Shown here in pieces: positions 37,801-52,800 of a stretch of DNA of 53,763 nucleotides; the first letter of the stretch is position 1, and every line of letters starts with the position of its first letter. Source of the DNA: an uncultured Saprospirales bacterium. Lineage in GTDB: Bacteria; Bacteroidota; Bacteroidia; Chitinophagales; Saprospiraceae. The stretch covers positions 1 through 53,763 of the forward strand of contig CAJXUU010000003.1 of NCBI GenBank assembly GCA_913061325.1, given 5' to 3'. The position numbers and the translations under genes are program-made. The notes under the pieces were generated by a model. It ran no database searches, was not told the origin of the DNA, and saw only the letters and a program-made list of their open reading frames with translations.

Positions 37801-40800
37801 TGACAGATGATATCGTAACGATTTTATGTGGCGGATATGTAGGTACTACAAATATAAATGTACTTAATGTAGATGCAGATACACCCCCAACCTCAGCTGT
37901 TGCAACAACAGTTATGAATGGATTGAATGATGCATTGAATAATGATGGGCTGCTAAATCCAGGAGAATCATTCATTGTAGATATTACAGTAGAAATGGAT
38001 AATTCAATGACCACTTGTCCACAACCATTCCTTAACCAATCAACATCTGAAGGACTTCCTACAGATGGAGCGGGGACTCCTCTTGTAGATCCAGCTGATG
38101 GTATGGATTACATGGACGGAGATATAACAGATACCTCAGATAGTGGTACAGATGCTGATGGTGCTAACAATGGTGCGCCAAATGACACTGGTGGATATGA
38201 TGATCCAACACCTCTAAGCGTAGCTGGAATAATAGGAGTAGTGAAATCAATCACTTCGACTACCGTTGCTGCTAGCGGTATTGCAGGGAATTATGATGTA
38301 ACTCAAGTATTCTATATTGAGAATACCGATGGAAATAATATAATAAATATCCAATTGACAGATGATCTAGCTGTTCAATGGGGTAGCGCTTTTGTAGGTG
38401 TTACTACTGCGCCAGTTGTGACAACAGTTGGTGCTGATGGAGCTACAACAGACCCTACAGCAAATGCTGCATATGATGGAGTATTTGACGTTAATTTATT
38501 GAGTACTGACGGAGAGTTGTCACCAAGCGAATTTATTAGAGTAACACTAGTAACAGAAATCAATGCGAGTGAAGTAGGTACAAATGGACTTATGAATCAA
38601 GCAACAGTAACTGGTATCGATGAAAATGGTGCGATGCTAACAGATCTATCTGATGATAGTACTTCATCAGGATCGGCAAACGATGAAGATGCAGATGGAG
38701 ATAATCCAGGAGGAGCTGGAGATGATGGTGCTATGGGTACTAATAACCCTACACCATTACTCATACCTGAGATAAGTACGACCAAAGCTGTGATCAATAC
38801 TCAACCAGCAGCTAGTGGAACAATTGGAAATTATGACGTAACCTTTGAGTTCATACTTCAAAACACAGGTACTACAATACTTGAAGACATATTTTTGGAT
38901 GATGATTTTGCCATTCAATTAATACCGGCATTTGTAGGCGTTACAGTAGATGCAATAATTACTTCTTCAGGGGCATCTGAAGATCCAATAACTGGAACTG
39001 GCTCAATGTTACTTGCAGGTGACGGAACACTTCTACAAGGAGAATCTGTTACAGTACAAGTAGTTGTAGAGTTAGACGCAAGTATGGTTCCAGCAACAGG
39101 TTTAAGCAATCAAGCAACAGCGATAGGATCTCCGACTGATGGTATGGGTAATACCTTGCCAGATCCCAATGACCCTGCAGGTGTAACTCCACTAGGAGAT
39201 GTCAACGATTTATCAGATAGTGGACAAGATCCAGATGGAACAAATCCAGACGAGCCAGGAGATATGGGAACACCAGATGATCCAACACCAATAGTACTAC
39301 CAGGTGAAATAGCTTTAACAAAGACTTTATCATCAGTACCAGTACCTGCAACAAGTGGGTTGATAGGTAATTATGATGCTAGCTATACCTTTGAAATTTG
39401 TAATATAGGTGGTGTAGACTTAATAAATATAGACTTAGTAGATGATTTAAGTAGTGAGTTTGGCGCTGGATATGTGGGCGTTACGACTTCACCATCGGTT
39501 AGTTTAGCAGGAATAAATGTTAGTTTAGCGGATCCTACTGCCAATAGTGGATTTACAGGATATAGTCCAAATAATAATTTATTGAATGGAGATGGAGGCC
39601 TTGAAGTAGGCGAATGTATCGAAGTAAATATGACAATAGAGGTAGATGCAGGACTGATGCCAGATCCAGCATTTAATCAAGGAGAAGCGACAGGAGAAGA
39701 TCCGATGGGAGAAGACGTAAGTGATCTTTCAGATGATTCAACAGATTTAGATGGAGATATGACACCGGACAATGAGTCGGGCGGAGGAGATGATCCTACA
39801 GAATTCCCACCAATTCCTGAAATCAGTGTTACCAAGAATTTGGTAATGAATGAAGTGCAAGAAGATGGAGATGTTAAAATGACTTTTGATTTCATCATAG
39901 AGAATACGGGTAATACGTATTTAGATATGTTGACTTTAACAGATCCGCTATCGTTTTTACCAGCGGCAAATCCATCGAGTCAAAATATAACAGTAGCGGT
40001 AACAAACTTAAGTTCAGATTCAGCTCCGACTACAAATAGTGGAAGTTACAATGGGGTAGGTGACATAAATCTTACTTTAGGCACAGATGGATTAATGGGA
40101 CCAAACCAGCAGTACAAAGTTACGATGATGGTAGAGGTAAATCCAATAACATTTGCCTTGGTAATGCCACAGCCAGTAACAAATCAGGCAATAGCAAGTG
40201 GAATACCTACAGATGATATGGGTACACCAATCAACGATCCAACAACAGATGTGCCATATGCAATGCCAGTAATGGATACATCAGATGATGGAATAGATCC
40301 TAATACAGATAATCCAGGATTTCCGGGAGATATGGGTACTCCAGATGATCCTACACCAATAACATTACCAGGAGTAATAGCGGTAGAAAAGACATTGGTA
40401 ACAATAGTACCAGCTATTGCAGTAGGAAATGCCTTAGCTGACTACACTTTTGAAGTATGTAATATAGGTGGAGTGACCCTATCGAATCTAAATTTACTAG
40501 ATGGTTTAAGCAGTCAATTTGGAAGTGGTTTTGTAGGAGTAACTAGTGCACCTAGTATAACAGGAGGTACGACTACAGCGACAACAAATTCTGGATATAC
40601 AGGATTTTCTCCTAATGTAAATATGTTGAATAACAATGGCTTGCTTTTGGTCGGCAATTGCTTTACAGTAAGTTTACAGGTAGAGTTAGATATGGACATG
40701 TTGCCAGATCCAGCGGAGAATCAAGCTGAGGCAACAGGAGATGACCCTTTAGGAAATACAGTAACAGATCTATCAGATGATGCAACTGATATAGACGGAG

Positions 40801-43800
40801 ATACAATTCCAGATAATGAAACTGGTGGAGAGGATGATCCTACAGGACTTCCATTTTTCCCAAATATTCAAGTAGCAAAGAGTATAAATACAACAGTAGC
40901 TTCACCAATAGCGGATCACTATTATGTGACTTATAGACACGTAGTAGAGAATGTTGGAAATACAGTACTAGAAGAATTCATATTAACAGATAATATGATA
41001 ACAGCATTGCAAGGTGGATATGTTGGAACAATAGATATCAATGTGTTGACGGGAAGTCCAGCAGCGATGAACTTACCAGTAGCAAATGCGATGACGACTG
41101 TGATGGATGGGGTAAATAATTCATTAGATGGAATAAGTGGTTTACTCAATCCAGGAGAACAATTTATCGTAGATATTACAGTAGAAGTAGATGTAACAGC
41201 AATAATTGGAACACAGCCACTATTGAATCAATCGACTATAGAAGGGACACCAACAGATGGCTCAGGGGTAACATTAACAGCGCCAGATACAGGCGCTCCT
41301 TATATGACAGGAGATGTAACAGATATCTCAGATAGTGGAACAAACCCAGAGAGTAATAACCCTGGAGCACCTAATGATTCAGGAGGATCAGATGATCCGA
41401 CACCATTGAGTTTGCCAGGTCAAATAGGAGTAGTGAAAACTATTACAGGAACAACACCATCAGCAAGTGGTGTTTTAGGTAATTATGATGTTACAATAGA
41501 TTTTGTGATCGAGAATACTGGAAGTGTTAACTTGACGAACATAGATCTATCAGATATGCTTTCAGCTCAATGGGGAAGTGCATATGTGGGAGTAACCATA
41601 ACGCCAGTAATTACAGTAGCGGGAGGAGATGTGACAACAGCAGATCCAACGGTAAATGCGAGTTATAATGGTGATTTGGACAGTGAGATGTTAAATGGAG
41701 ATGGAGAATTATCACCGGATGAACAAATTACGGTGCAATTAGTAGTAGAAGTAGATGCAAGCGAGTCACCAGCGGTAGGATTAGAGAATCAAGCGACAGC
41801 GAGTGGATCAGACATATTGGGCAACGAAATTACAGACTTGTCAGATGATAATACAGGATCAACGGATCCAGCAGATCCAGATGGAGAGAATATGGATGGA
41901 GAAGGAAACACTCCAGGTGGGACGAATGACCCGACTCCATTATTGATACCAGAAATTAGAACAACAAAAGAAGTTGTAAACTTAACTCCTTCTGCAACGC
42001 CAGGAAATAGTTATTTAACCTTCTCTTTTGTTATAGAAAATACAGGAACAACACCACTTACCGATATTAGATTATCAGACGATATGGTGCAACAATTCAA
42101 TGATGCATGGGTGGGTGTTGTAACTAGTCCAATGATTATATCATCATCGGCGACCACAGATCCAGTCATGGACAATCCATGGAATGGAGGTAATGGAAAT
42201 GGATCAATATTTCAGTTTAGCGGAGACAATATGTTTAACAATAACACAGGGGTAATGTTACCTGGTGAAGTTGTAGTTGTAGAAGTTACCATTGAAGTGA
42301 TTAATCTTAATATTGATAATCCACAAACTAATAGAGCAAGGGTTAGAGGTGATGTGCCTGATGGAAATACAGTACAGGATAATTCAGATAGTGGAAATGA
42401 TCCAACAGGAACAAACCCGGATGAACCAGGAGATACAGGTGGACCAAATGATCCGACTCCAATACCTCCAATACCTTCAATTAATGTTGCTAAATCCATA
42501 AGTAATATTTCGAATGCATCAAGTGGAGTAGAAGGTAACTTTGATGTGGAATATACTTTTATAATCCAAAATACAGGTACTGCTACTTTAGATAATGTGA
42601 GTTTAATGGATGACATTCAGTCTCAAATTGGAGGAGCATTTATAAGTGTTATGAATGGACCAACTATTGATGGTGCAAGTACAGCTGCAGTTACTGGAGG
42701 ACCAAATGCTGCATATGCTGCATCAGGAATGCAAACAGAATTATTGGATTTGACTGGAGATTTAGAGAGATTAGAAACTATTGTAGTAACTGTAACAATT
42801 GAAATTGACCCAGATGCTGATGGTATAATTTATAACAGTGATTTTGAAATGGAGAATCAGGGTACTACTTCAGGAGATCCTCTTGATATCAATGGTGATC
42901 CATTGATAGGAGTTGATGGAAACCTCGTAGACCCAGTCACAGATGATTCAGATAATGGAATTGATGCAACGACAGATAATGGAGAAGGAGGATTTGACGA
43001 TCCAACACCTCTTCTATTACCAAGTATTGGAGTAGCTAAATCTATTGCAGAAGTTGTTGAAGCGTCAAGTGGAATTGAAGGTAACTTTGATGTTACCATT
43101 AAATACGTAGTAACAAATGCTGGAAATACAGTACTAGCGCATATAAGTTTAGTTGATAACATTATGGCACAATGGGGAACACCATTTATTGGTGTCACCA
43201 CTATGCCAAATATTACAACGAGCAACGTTTCAGTAGGGCCAAATGAAAATGCTGGTTATGCGGGTATTGCAGATTTATTAGTGCCTGCGATGACTGATAT
43301 GATGGAACCAGGACAATCGTTTATGGTAGAAATTACTGTGGAAGTAGATCCTAGTTTATCGGGAGGAATGACATTAATGAATCTAGCTACAACAATGGGA
43401 ACACCTTTAGATCCAGATGGAATTCCGATTCCAGGTGTAACAGTCACAGATGATTCAGATAATGGTGTAAATCCAACTGGAACAAATGAAGAGGGAGGAA
43501 GTGACGATCCTACACCACTTGATTTACCAAGTATTGGCTTAGCCAAAATGGGAGGCACGGCTGTTCCAGTAGTAGGGATGCCAGGCTTTTATGATATTGA
43601 TTATACATTTATAGTTGAAAATACAGGAAATATTGTTTTAAATGAAGTTTCACTAATAGATGACTTTGGTGGACAATTTGGTTCAGCATTTGTCGAAATC
43701 ACAAGTGCACCAATGATTACTGGAGGGACAGCAGCTGTACCAGGAGGCACAAACCTTGGGTATTTAGGACTTGCCGCTCCAAATAATGAAATGTTGAATG

Positions 43801-46800
43801 GAGCAGGTATTCTTGAGCCTCAAGAAAACATTATTATTAGTCTTACAGTTAGAGTAGATGCTACTGTTGTAAGTGACCCTAATAATTCATTGACAAATCA
43901 AGCATTAGCAACTGGTATTGACCCAGATGGGAATCCGGTAGAGGATGAATCTGATGATGGAAGCGATCCAGAAGGTGGAGATGATCCAACAACAACAACT
44001 TTACCTTGTTATACTGAAATTGTGTGTCCTTCTGTTGGAAGTGATATATTAGTTAGTAACGATTTAGGATGGTGTGCAGCAATTGTGAATCTTCCATTGA
44101 CAACTGTAAATTCAAATTGTGCAGGAGTTGATGATGGAGATGTTCAATATATGCTATCATTAGATGCTGTAAATCCAGCAACAAATATTACAGTGATAGC
44201 TAATACATGGATTACTGGTCAGCCAAGTGGGTTGATGTTTGCTGAAGGAACTACAACTATTACTTTTAGAATAGATCCTACAGCAATACCTGGAACAGCA
44301 ACAGTCGATCCAGCTACATGTGGATTTAATGTTACAGTTGTTGATAAACAAAATCCGACAGTTATCTGTCAGGATATTAATGTCTACCTAGATGCTAGTG
44401 GAACTGCAACAATTTCCGCAGCGGATATAGATGGTGGAACGACAGATAATTGCGATACACCAATATTAAATATCGATATATCAAATTTCGATTGTAGTAA
44501 CTTAGGATTAAACAGTGTAACACTTACAGCACAAGACAGTGAGGATAATATTGATTCTTGTGTTGCTTCAGTTTTTGTACTTGATATTATTCCACCAACT
44601 ATTCAAATGGTTGCTGAGAATGATACTGTTGATTGTGACGGGACTGGAAACTCAACTGATTTAGCAGCATGGTTAAGTAATAATGCTGGAGCGACGTTTA
44701 CAGATAATTGCCCTTCTGTAATTGAAACTTCTTATGTTTTAATTCAAGATACTAACCAATGTGGTCTAACGGGAGTAAATACATATTTATTTACAGTTCA
44801 AGATGGAAGCTCAAACTCGGTTAATTATGAAGCAAGTTTCATAATCCAAGATACATTAGCACCAACATTGACAGCGATGGCGATGCCTTTAGAGGTAGTA
44901 TGTGATGGCGATAATAATGTAACAGAGTTGTTAGATTGGTTGAATGATAATGGAGGCGCGACAGCTTCAGATATTTGTGGTACTGTAACATGGAGTAATG
45001 ACTATGGACAAGTAGATGCTGGCGCATGTCAAGGTACAGGCAGTATTACGGTTACGTTCACAGCGACGGATGCGTGTGGTAATTCTACACCGACAACAGC
45101 GACGTTGACGATATTGGATGAGGTAGCACCTTATTGGACGATAGATCCACAAGATGTAACCTTCGAGTGTAATGATAGCATTGATCCATTGATGCAGATC
45201 GAGACATGGTTGGGCGCACAAGGATTTGGAGATGCAGCGGATAGTTGTAGTGTAGTAACCTATTCTAATGATTATGTAGCATTAACACCAACATGTGGAG
45301 CGACAAGTAATGCAGGAACTGCGTTAGTGACATTCACGGCAACAGATGCGTGTGGAAATGCAACACCAAGAACAGCAACAGTAACAGTAGTTGATATGAC
45401 TGCACCGATCATCACATCTCCATCGATCGATGAGACAGTAGAGTGTGATGGAGGAGGAAATGCAGCGGAATTAGCGGCATGGTTAGCGATGAATGGCGGC
45501 GCGACAGTATTAGACATGTGTAGTGATACAACATGGAATACACCGATTTTACTAGAAACAATAGACAATTGTGGCGGAACACAAGAATTAATATATGCCT
45601 TCAGTGCACAAGATGCATGTGGAAATCAATCAGATACGACCATAGCGAGTTTCATAATAATAGATACGACATCACCGAGCATGGATACCGAAGCTATGGA
45701 TATGTCAATCAACTGTAATGGGACAGGAAATACAATGGATCTACAAACTTGGTTGGATGACAACGGAGGAGCGGAAGCATCAGATATCTGTGGAACAGTA
45801 TCATGGGAGTATGACTTGATCCAAGAAAGTGATCTATGTGATTTGACAGGAAGTGGCACGTACAGATTTACAGCTACAGATCAATGTGGCAACACAAGTA
45901 CGACAGAAGCAACCTTTGAGATCACAGATACAGAAGCACCGATGCTCACAGCAACAGCGATGGGTATAGAAGTAGTATGTGATGGAGATAATAACATTAC
46001 AGAATTACTAGATTGGTTGAACAGTAATGGAGGCGCAACGGCAACAGATAATTGTAACGATGTAACATGGAGTAATGACTATGGACAAGTAGATGCTGGC
46101 GCATGTCAAGGTACAGGCAGTATTACGGTTACGTTCACAGCGACGGATGCGTGTGGTAATTCTACACCGACAACAGCGACGTTGACGATATTGGATGAGG
46201 TAGCACCTTATTGGACGATAGATCCACAAGATGTAACCTTCGAGTGTAATGATAGCATTGATCCATTGATGCAGATCGAGACATGGTTGGGCGCACAAGG
46301 ATTTGGAGATGCAGCGGATAGTTGTAGTGTAGTAACCTATTCTAATGATTATGTAGCATTAACACCAACATGTGGAGCGACAAGTAATGCAGGAACTGCG
46401 TTAGTGACATTCACGGCAACAGATGCGTGTGGAAATGCAACACCAAGAACAGCAACAGTAACAGTGGTTGATCTGACGAAGCCAGATGTAAGTAATCCTG
46501 CTACTGATATGACAGTAGAATGTGACGGTGCTGGAAATACGAATGAACTCAATGCTTGGTTAGATGACTATGCAGGTGCATCATGGGATGACACTTGTGG
46601 AGATGTAACTCCAAATGATCCAATCCTACTGACTACAATAGAAGGATGTGGATTGACCAATGAGATGAGATATGCCTTTACGGCGACTGATCCATGTGGT
46701 AATGTATCTGATACTACTATAGGAATCTTCATTATAGAAGATACAACACCACCTACAATCAATCCTGATGCTATGGATATGACAGTGGAGTGTGATGGCA

Positions 46801-49800
46801 TAGGTAATGATACAGAGCTTGATACATGGTTAGATAATATGGCTTCAGCAGGTGCAACAGATGCATGTTCTAATGAAGCAATTATTGTAGAATGGGATCT
46901 TGTAACAGAAGAGGATTCTTGTGGAATTACGGGTATTCAGGAGTACAGATTCACATTTATTGATAATTGTGGAAATAGTAGCACAACTGAAGGGTCATTT
47001 ACAATAGAAGATACTACTCCTCCTGTAATCATGGGCGGAATGGACTACTTTGGCGAATGTGATCAATCTAATGCAAATAACGACGACGAGCTATTAAGTT
47101 GGTTAAATAATAGAGGTGGATCAACAGCAGAAGACATGTGCGGTTCTATCGTATGGTCAAATAACTATGACGTAGCTAACTTCGAAGACGGATGTAATGA
47201 CAGCAGAAGTATTGATGTAACATTCATTGCAACGGATGAATGCAGTAACGAATCTGAAATCACATTGAACTTCAGTACAGGTGACAATACGCCACCAGTA
47301 TTTACAAATTGTCCGAGACCACCAGTTATTGTGGATGCACCAGAAGGATGGTGTAGTGCATTTGTTAATTTCTCATTACCTCTAGCAACTGATAATTGCG
47401 GAGAGCCAATTGTAGAACAAACTGACAGTACTGGTTTCAGTACAGGTGATTTATTCCCTGTTGGACTTACGGTATTAGAATTTACGGCTACTGATTCTTG
47501 TGGAAACGAGACGATGTGCGAAATGAAGATTGTAGTTAATGATTTCCATACACCACCAACGATCACATGTCCTGCGGATGTAGAGACAGTAAGTGATCAA
47601 GGAGAGTGTGGAGTAGTAGTCAATAATATAGCACCAACGGCAGAAGATAACTGTCCTGATAATCTCGCCATCATATACGAGGTGAAAGATGAGTTCGGAG
47701 TGACAATCGAAGAAGGTATCGAAGATGCGAGTGGAACAGAATTTCCTGGAGGAACTAGTACGGTAACATATACAGTATTTGACCAACCGATCGTATTGAT
47801 CACAGAAGTATTGCAAGATGGTACGACATCAGGCATTGAGATTGGAAATCTTGGTCCTGCAACGATGGATATCACTTGTGCGACTGTGACTAGAATATCA
47901 GCAACAGATACAGTATCATTCATTCTACCGACTGGTACATCACTAGCGGTAGGGGATGTATACACGTATGACTTCCCAGATGCAATAGCGGCGGGCGAGC
48001 AAGCAACATATCAATTGTTATTCCTTGATCGAGTAGTTGACGAGTTGACGATCAATAATGGTCAGCTTGACGGTGAGAATATATTCAGAATAGACCCAGT
48101 AGACAATGATAATCCGTCAGACTGGATGGTAGCGAATGATTGTAGTCCAGGAAGTTATGGTACTTACAATCCTGAGTTGCCAATATTTACAGACAATGGC
48201 AGCAATGCATCGTTCCAAAGCGAAGCACCTAGTATGACACAATGTAGCTTTACAGTTACAGTGGTCGATATCGAAGCGCCGATGTGTGCTACCCAAGACA
48301 CGATGACATTCACCAATATGGCGATTGTTATCGAAGATGGTACATGCGCAATAAGCTCACAAGTAATCGTCGAAGCTGGAATTGTAGGAGATGTGAATAT
48401 TCAGGATTTCTTAGCGACGATAGATAATGCAGGAGCAATCACAGCATTACTCGAAAGTCCAGAAGGAACTGAAATTGTACTCTTTAGCGGATTGTGTGAT
48501 GGTACTGAGAATATCGATGTATCTATCGATGATCAAGCAGTCTCAAACATCCAAGGTGCAAGTTGTAGTCCACTAGGGAATGGAAATGCATACAAACCGA
48601 TGGATGCATTCAAAGCATTCTATGGTGAAGAAGCTGAAGGAATATGGACATTATCGGTCTTTGCTGATAGTCCTGTGACAGGTTCACTTAATAGTTGGAC
48701 ATTAGAAGTATTGACCAACGAAGCTTATGCTCAGATGGATACGATAATTTCGAATGATCCAACAGTATGTGAGGCAGAATTTACTTGGATACACCCAGTA
48801 TTCGTGGATAACTGTTGTGAAGGTTCGATGACGGTACAGTATGACTTCTCAAATGCAGTGACAGGTATTACGAGCACAGAGACTGATAATATTCTTACAG
48901 CAAGTGGATTCATCGATTTGGATGGAACAGAGGTGACAAGAACATTTGAAGTAGGTGTGACAGTAATCACTTATACACTGACTGACCTTGGAGGAATTGT
49001 AAGTTCATGTGGATTCACAGTGACGGTGAATGATGACGAGCCACCAATGTTCCCTGATGGGTGTGAAGACCTAACGATCTTCCTAGAACCAGGAGAATGT
49101 GAAGGTATGTTACCTTTTGCCAACATTCCTGATGTGACAGATAATTGTGGTGTTGATAGCATTGCTTATTTCCTCAATGGAGAGCAACTAGATATAGGTT
49201 ACATCCCTATCGGAGAAAATGCAGTGACACTTATAGCAACAGATATATATGGTAATATGGACAGCTGTACATTCAATTTGAACGTGGTAGAATTCATACC
49301 AGATAATAATACAATGTCTTGTAACAATTCGATCAACTTATCATTAGGTGTAGATTGTATAGCAATATTGACCGCAGATATGATACTCGAAGGAGGACCA
49401 TATAGATGTTATGATAACTATTGTATAGAAGTTACTACAGCTTCAGGTATAGTTGTAGATGCAACATTTGATATTACTGATGTTAATCAAACATTTACAG
49501 TAAGCATTACAGATTGTCTAGGTAGCGGTAATAGTTGTTGGGGTACAGTAACTATTGAAGAGAAACTTCTTCCAGAAATAGAATGTCCTGCAGATATCAA
49601 TTTGTCTTGTAATCAAGACCCTAACGAAAGGTTTGAAGATGGACATCCTCTAGCAGGACAATTAATCTCCGGTGAAGCTAGTCTTTTGACTTGTGAAGCA
49701 AATGCGACAATCACTTTTATTGATGATGTATTAGACGGAGGAGAATGTGGAGATCCTAGAGTTCAAATCTTGAGAAGATGGAGAGTAACTGATAATGCTG

Positions 49801-52800
49801 GCAACTCTGCTACGTGTGATCAGCTGATTACTGTCTTACCATACGATCCAGCGGATGTAGTGTTCCCAGGAGACTTTATTTTACAAGATGCATTTAGTTG
49901 TTCTTTAGTAGATACAAATCCTGAGATTATCCAACCTGATAGTACTGGAAAACCTACTTTAAGTGAACAATCAATATTTGGAAATAGCTACTGTGATATC
50001 AATATTAGTTTCTGGGATGAAATATTCCAAGACGCTAACTGTGTATCAGGATATGAGATCCATAGGCACTGGGGTATATCGAATGAATGTATGCCGATTG
50101 TGGATGGTGTAAATCCATTGAAGCATATCCAGAGAATAAAGGTGGGAGATATTTCAGCACCTACTTTATATGATCTCGATGATGTAACCTTGAGCACTAA
50201 CGTATGGGATTGTTTCGGAACATACGTATTGCCAGAAGTAGTACATGAAGATGATTGTAGTAATTATACTGTAAAGTGGAACGTGTCATATGGACAAGTG
50301 GATGAAGGGGTATTATATAATTTACTTCCAGGAGCAACAGAAGTAACTGCAAGAGTCACTGATGCCTGTGGCAATGTTGCTAATAGTTCGTTCATAATAA
50401 CTACATTGGATATTACCTCTCCAACAGCAATTGCTCTACAGAATATTGTTATCAGTTTGACATCATCTTCTGAGGCAGAAGGTTCTGCAAAGTTATACGC
50501 AGCAAGTGTTGACAATGGAAGTCATGATAATTGTGGTGATGTATGGGTTGAAATTAGAAGAGAGTCAGACGAATGTGAAGTTTCAGGAAATACTACTTAC
50601 AATGCTGATGGACACTTTAATGATGGTAGTTCGAATCCAAATAGTCCAAATTATGACTCAGATGGAGGCCAATTTGTTAAATTCTGTTGTGATGATATAT
50701 ACAATGCAACAGTTGACATTGACGAAGATGGTGTACTTGATCCAGGATATGTAAAAGTATGGATGCGTGTATGGGATGATGGTGATGGTGATGGAATCTA
50801 TGGATCAGAAGGAGATAACTTTAATGAAGCTTGGTCATTTGTAAAAGTGGAAGATAAGTTAGCACCTCAGATTACATGTCCGCCAGATGTGACAATCACT
50901 TGTGATATGGATAGAGAAGACCTCGATGTGGTAGGAGCTGCAACTGGCTTCGGGTCATGCGGACCAGCGGAGATCGAGTACAATGATATCATTGTTAATC
51001 TATCAACATGTAACGAAGGATTTATAAGAAGAAGATGGAGCATTGTTGGTAGGTCGGATATATTCTGCGATCAGAATATCGTAATTGAAGGTATAGAAAG
51101 TACGCCTGTATCTGTAAGTTTCTCACAAGTGGGTGACTTCACAGCAGAGGGATGTCCTGACAATATCGCAATTGGTGAACCAACTTGGTCTGGAAGTCCA
51201 TGTGATCAGATTGGATATACTGTTGAGACAGATACCTTCTTATTTGAAGATGGAGCTTGTTACAAATTATTGAATCACTACACTGTAATAAATTGGTGTA
51301 CTTACGATCCAAATGATGCAAATCCAATAGGTATTTGGGAACATACACAAGTAGTGAAAGTAACTGATAATACATTACCAGTTATTGAAGATTGTGAAGA
51401 TCAGATGTATGCCGTAAATGATCATGGCGATAGTGATGATGATGGAAATACATGTGAGGGTATGATCACCTTAGTAAATATTGCAACAGATCCGGGTAGT
51501 GAGAATTGTCCTACAGGATGGTTGAAGTGGCAAGTATTTGTTGATCTATGGGGAGACGGTACTAACGATTATGAGTTTAGTAGTTTCTTACCACCATTTG
51601 ATAATAACTTCAATGATTCTAACAATAATGGTATTCCAGATAAATTTGTGGCGCCAACAGCAAATGGAGAACAAGTAAGTATTCCATTGCCAGATATTGA
51701 AGGCAGCATGAGTAATCATAAAGTAACTTGGAAGGTAACTGATGGATGTCAAAATGTGACTTCTTGTAGCACCAACTTTATGGTTGTAGATAAGAAAGCA
51801 CCAACACCGTATTGTATTAATGTTAGTTCAGCTGTAATGGCGAGTAATGGTACATTAGACATTTGGGCTGTTGACTTCAATCTAGGTTCATTTGATAATT
51901 GTACAGCGGATGAAAATCTGAGATATACATTTACAGATGTTGCACCTGAAGATGATACTAGTTATGATGAAAGCAGAATGTCATCAAGTAGAGTTTTTAC
52001 ATGTGAAGACGTAGAAAATAGTCCTGTAGCGGTAATGATGTATGTTTGGGATGAGAAAGGGAATTACGATTTCTGTGAAGTTTATTTATCAATCTTGGAT
52101 AATGGAATTGCATGTGGGGAAGGGGCTACTATTGCTGGTAGATTAGCAAATGTAGAAGGAGAAGGTCTTGAAGATGTTGATGTTATACTTAATGCAATAC
52201 TACCAGAATATCCTAGAACTGGATATTCTGATGAGGATGGTATGTATACATTCTTAGGAGCTCCGATGTCGAACATTTATGAGATCACTGCCCAAAAGAA
52301 CAATGACTATACAAATGGAGTAAGTACATTAGATTTAGTGATGATCCAAAGACATATCTTAGGATTGGCTGAATTTGATTCTCCATACAAAATGGTAGCT
52401 GGAGATATAAACAGCGATGAGAAATTGAAAGCAAGTGATCTAGTTGAGTTGAGAAAGTTAATCTTAGGAGTGATCTTAGAACTGCCGAATAATGACAGTT
52501 GGAGGTTTATCGATCAAGATCAAACATTCACAGACATACTCGATCCATGGCCATTAGTTGAGTCTATAGAGTTAGAGACTACAGAAGATGATATGATGAA
52601 CAATGATTTTGTAGCTGTAAAAATTGGAGATGTAAATGGAAACGCTACAATGAATCTTACAGGGATAGCTCAAAGCGAAGTGAGAGGTGCACCGTTTGAA
52701 ATGTATTACAACGACAGAATAATTAATGAAGGCGAAGTTGTTGAATTAACAATACATGGTGATGAAAAAGCTGAATTGTATGGATATCAATTCACAATTG

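Larger units (their letters stand above)
44600..47300 (+). repeat. Ten ~270-bp ECDG-type modules within giant 3
   Basis: Modules of about 88-92 residues share V(E/D)CDGxGNxxEL..WL..NGGA..xDxC, a central VTWSNDY or similar strand, TFTATDACGN and a closing DxTAP linker. Starts lie near 44600, 44866, 45130, 45406, 45678, 45941, 46207, 46484, 46752 and 47023. Confidence 0.85.

Noticed and set aside
44967-46298. Two nearly identical Cys/Arg-rich antisense ORFs
   Set aside because: Their likeness is explained by the exact 405-bp sense-strand duplication; composition is unlike real proteins.
33418-47300. CRISPR-like periodic repeats
   Set aside because: The repeat periods (about 270, 399 and 530 bp) are whole protein modules in one open frame, not short direct repeats with spacers.
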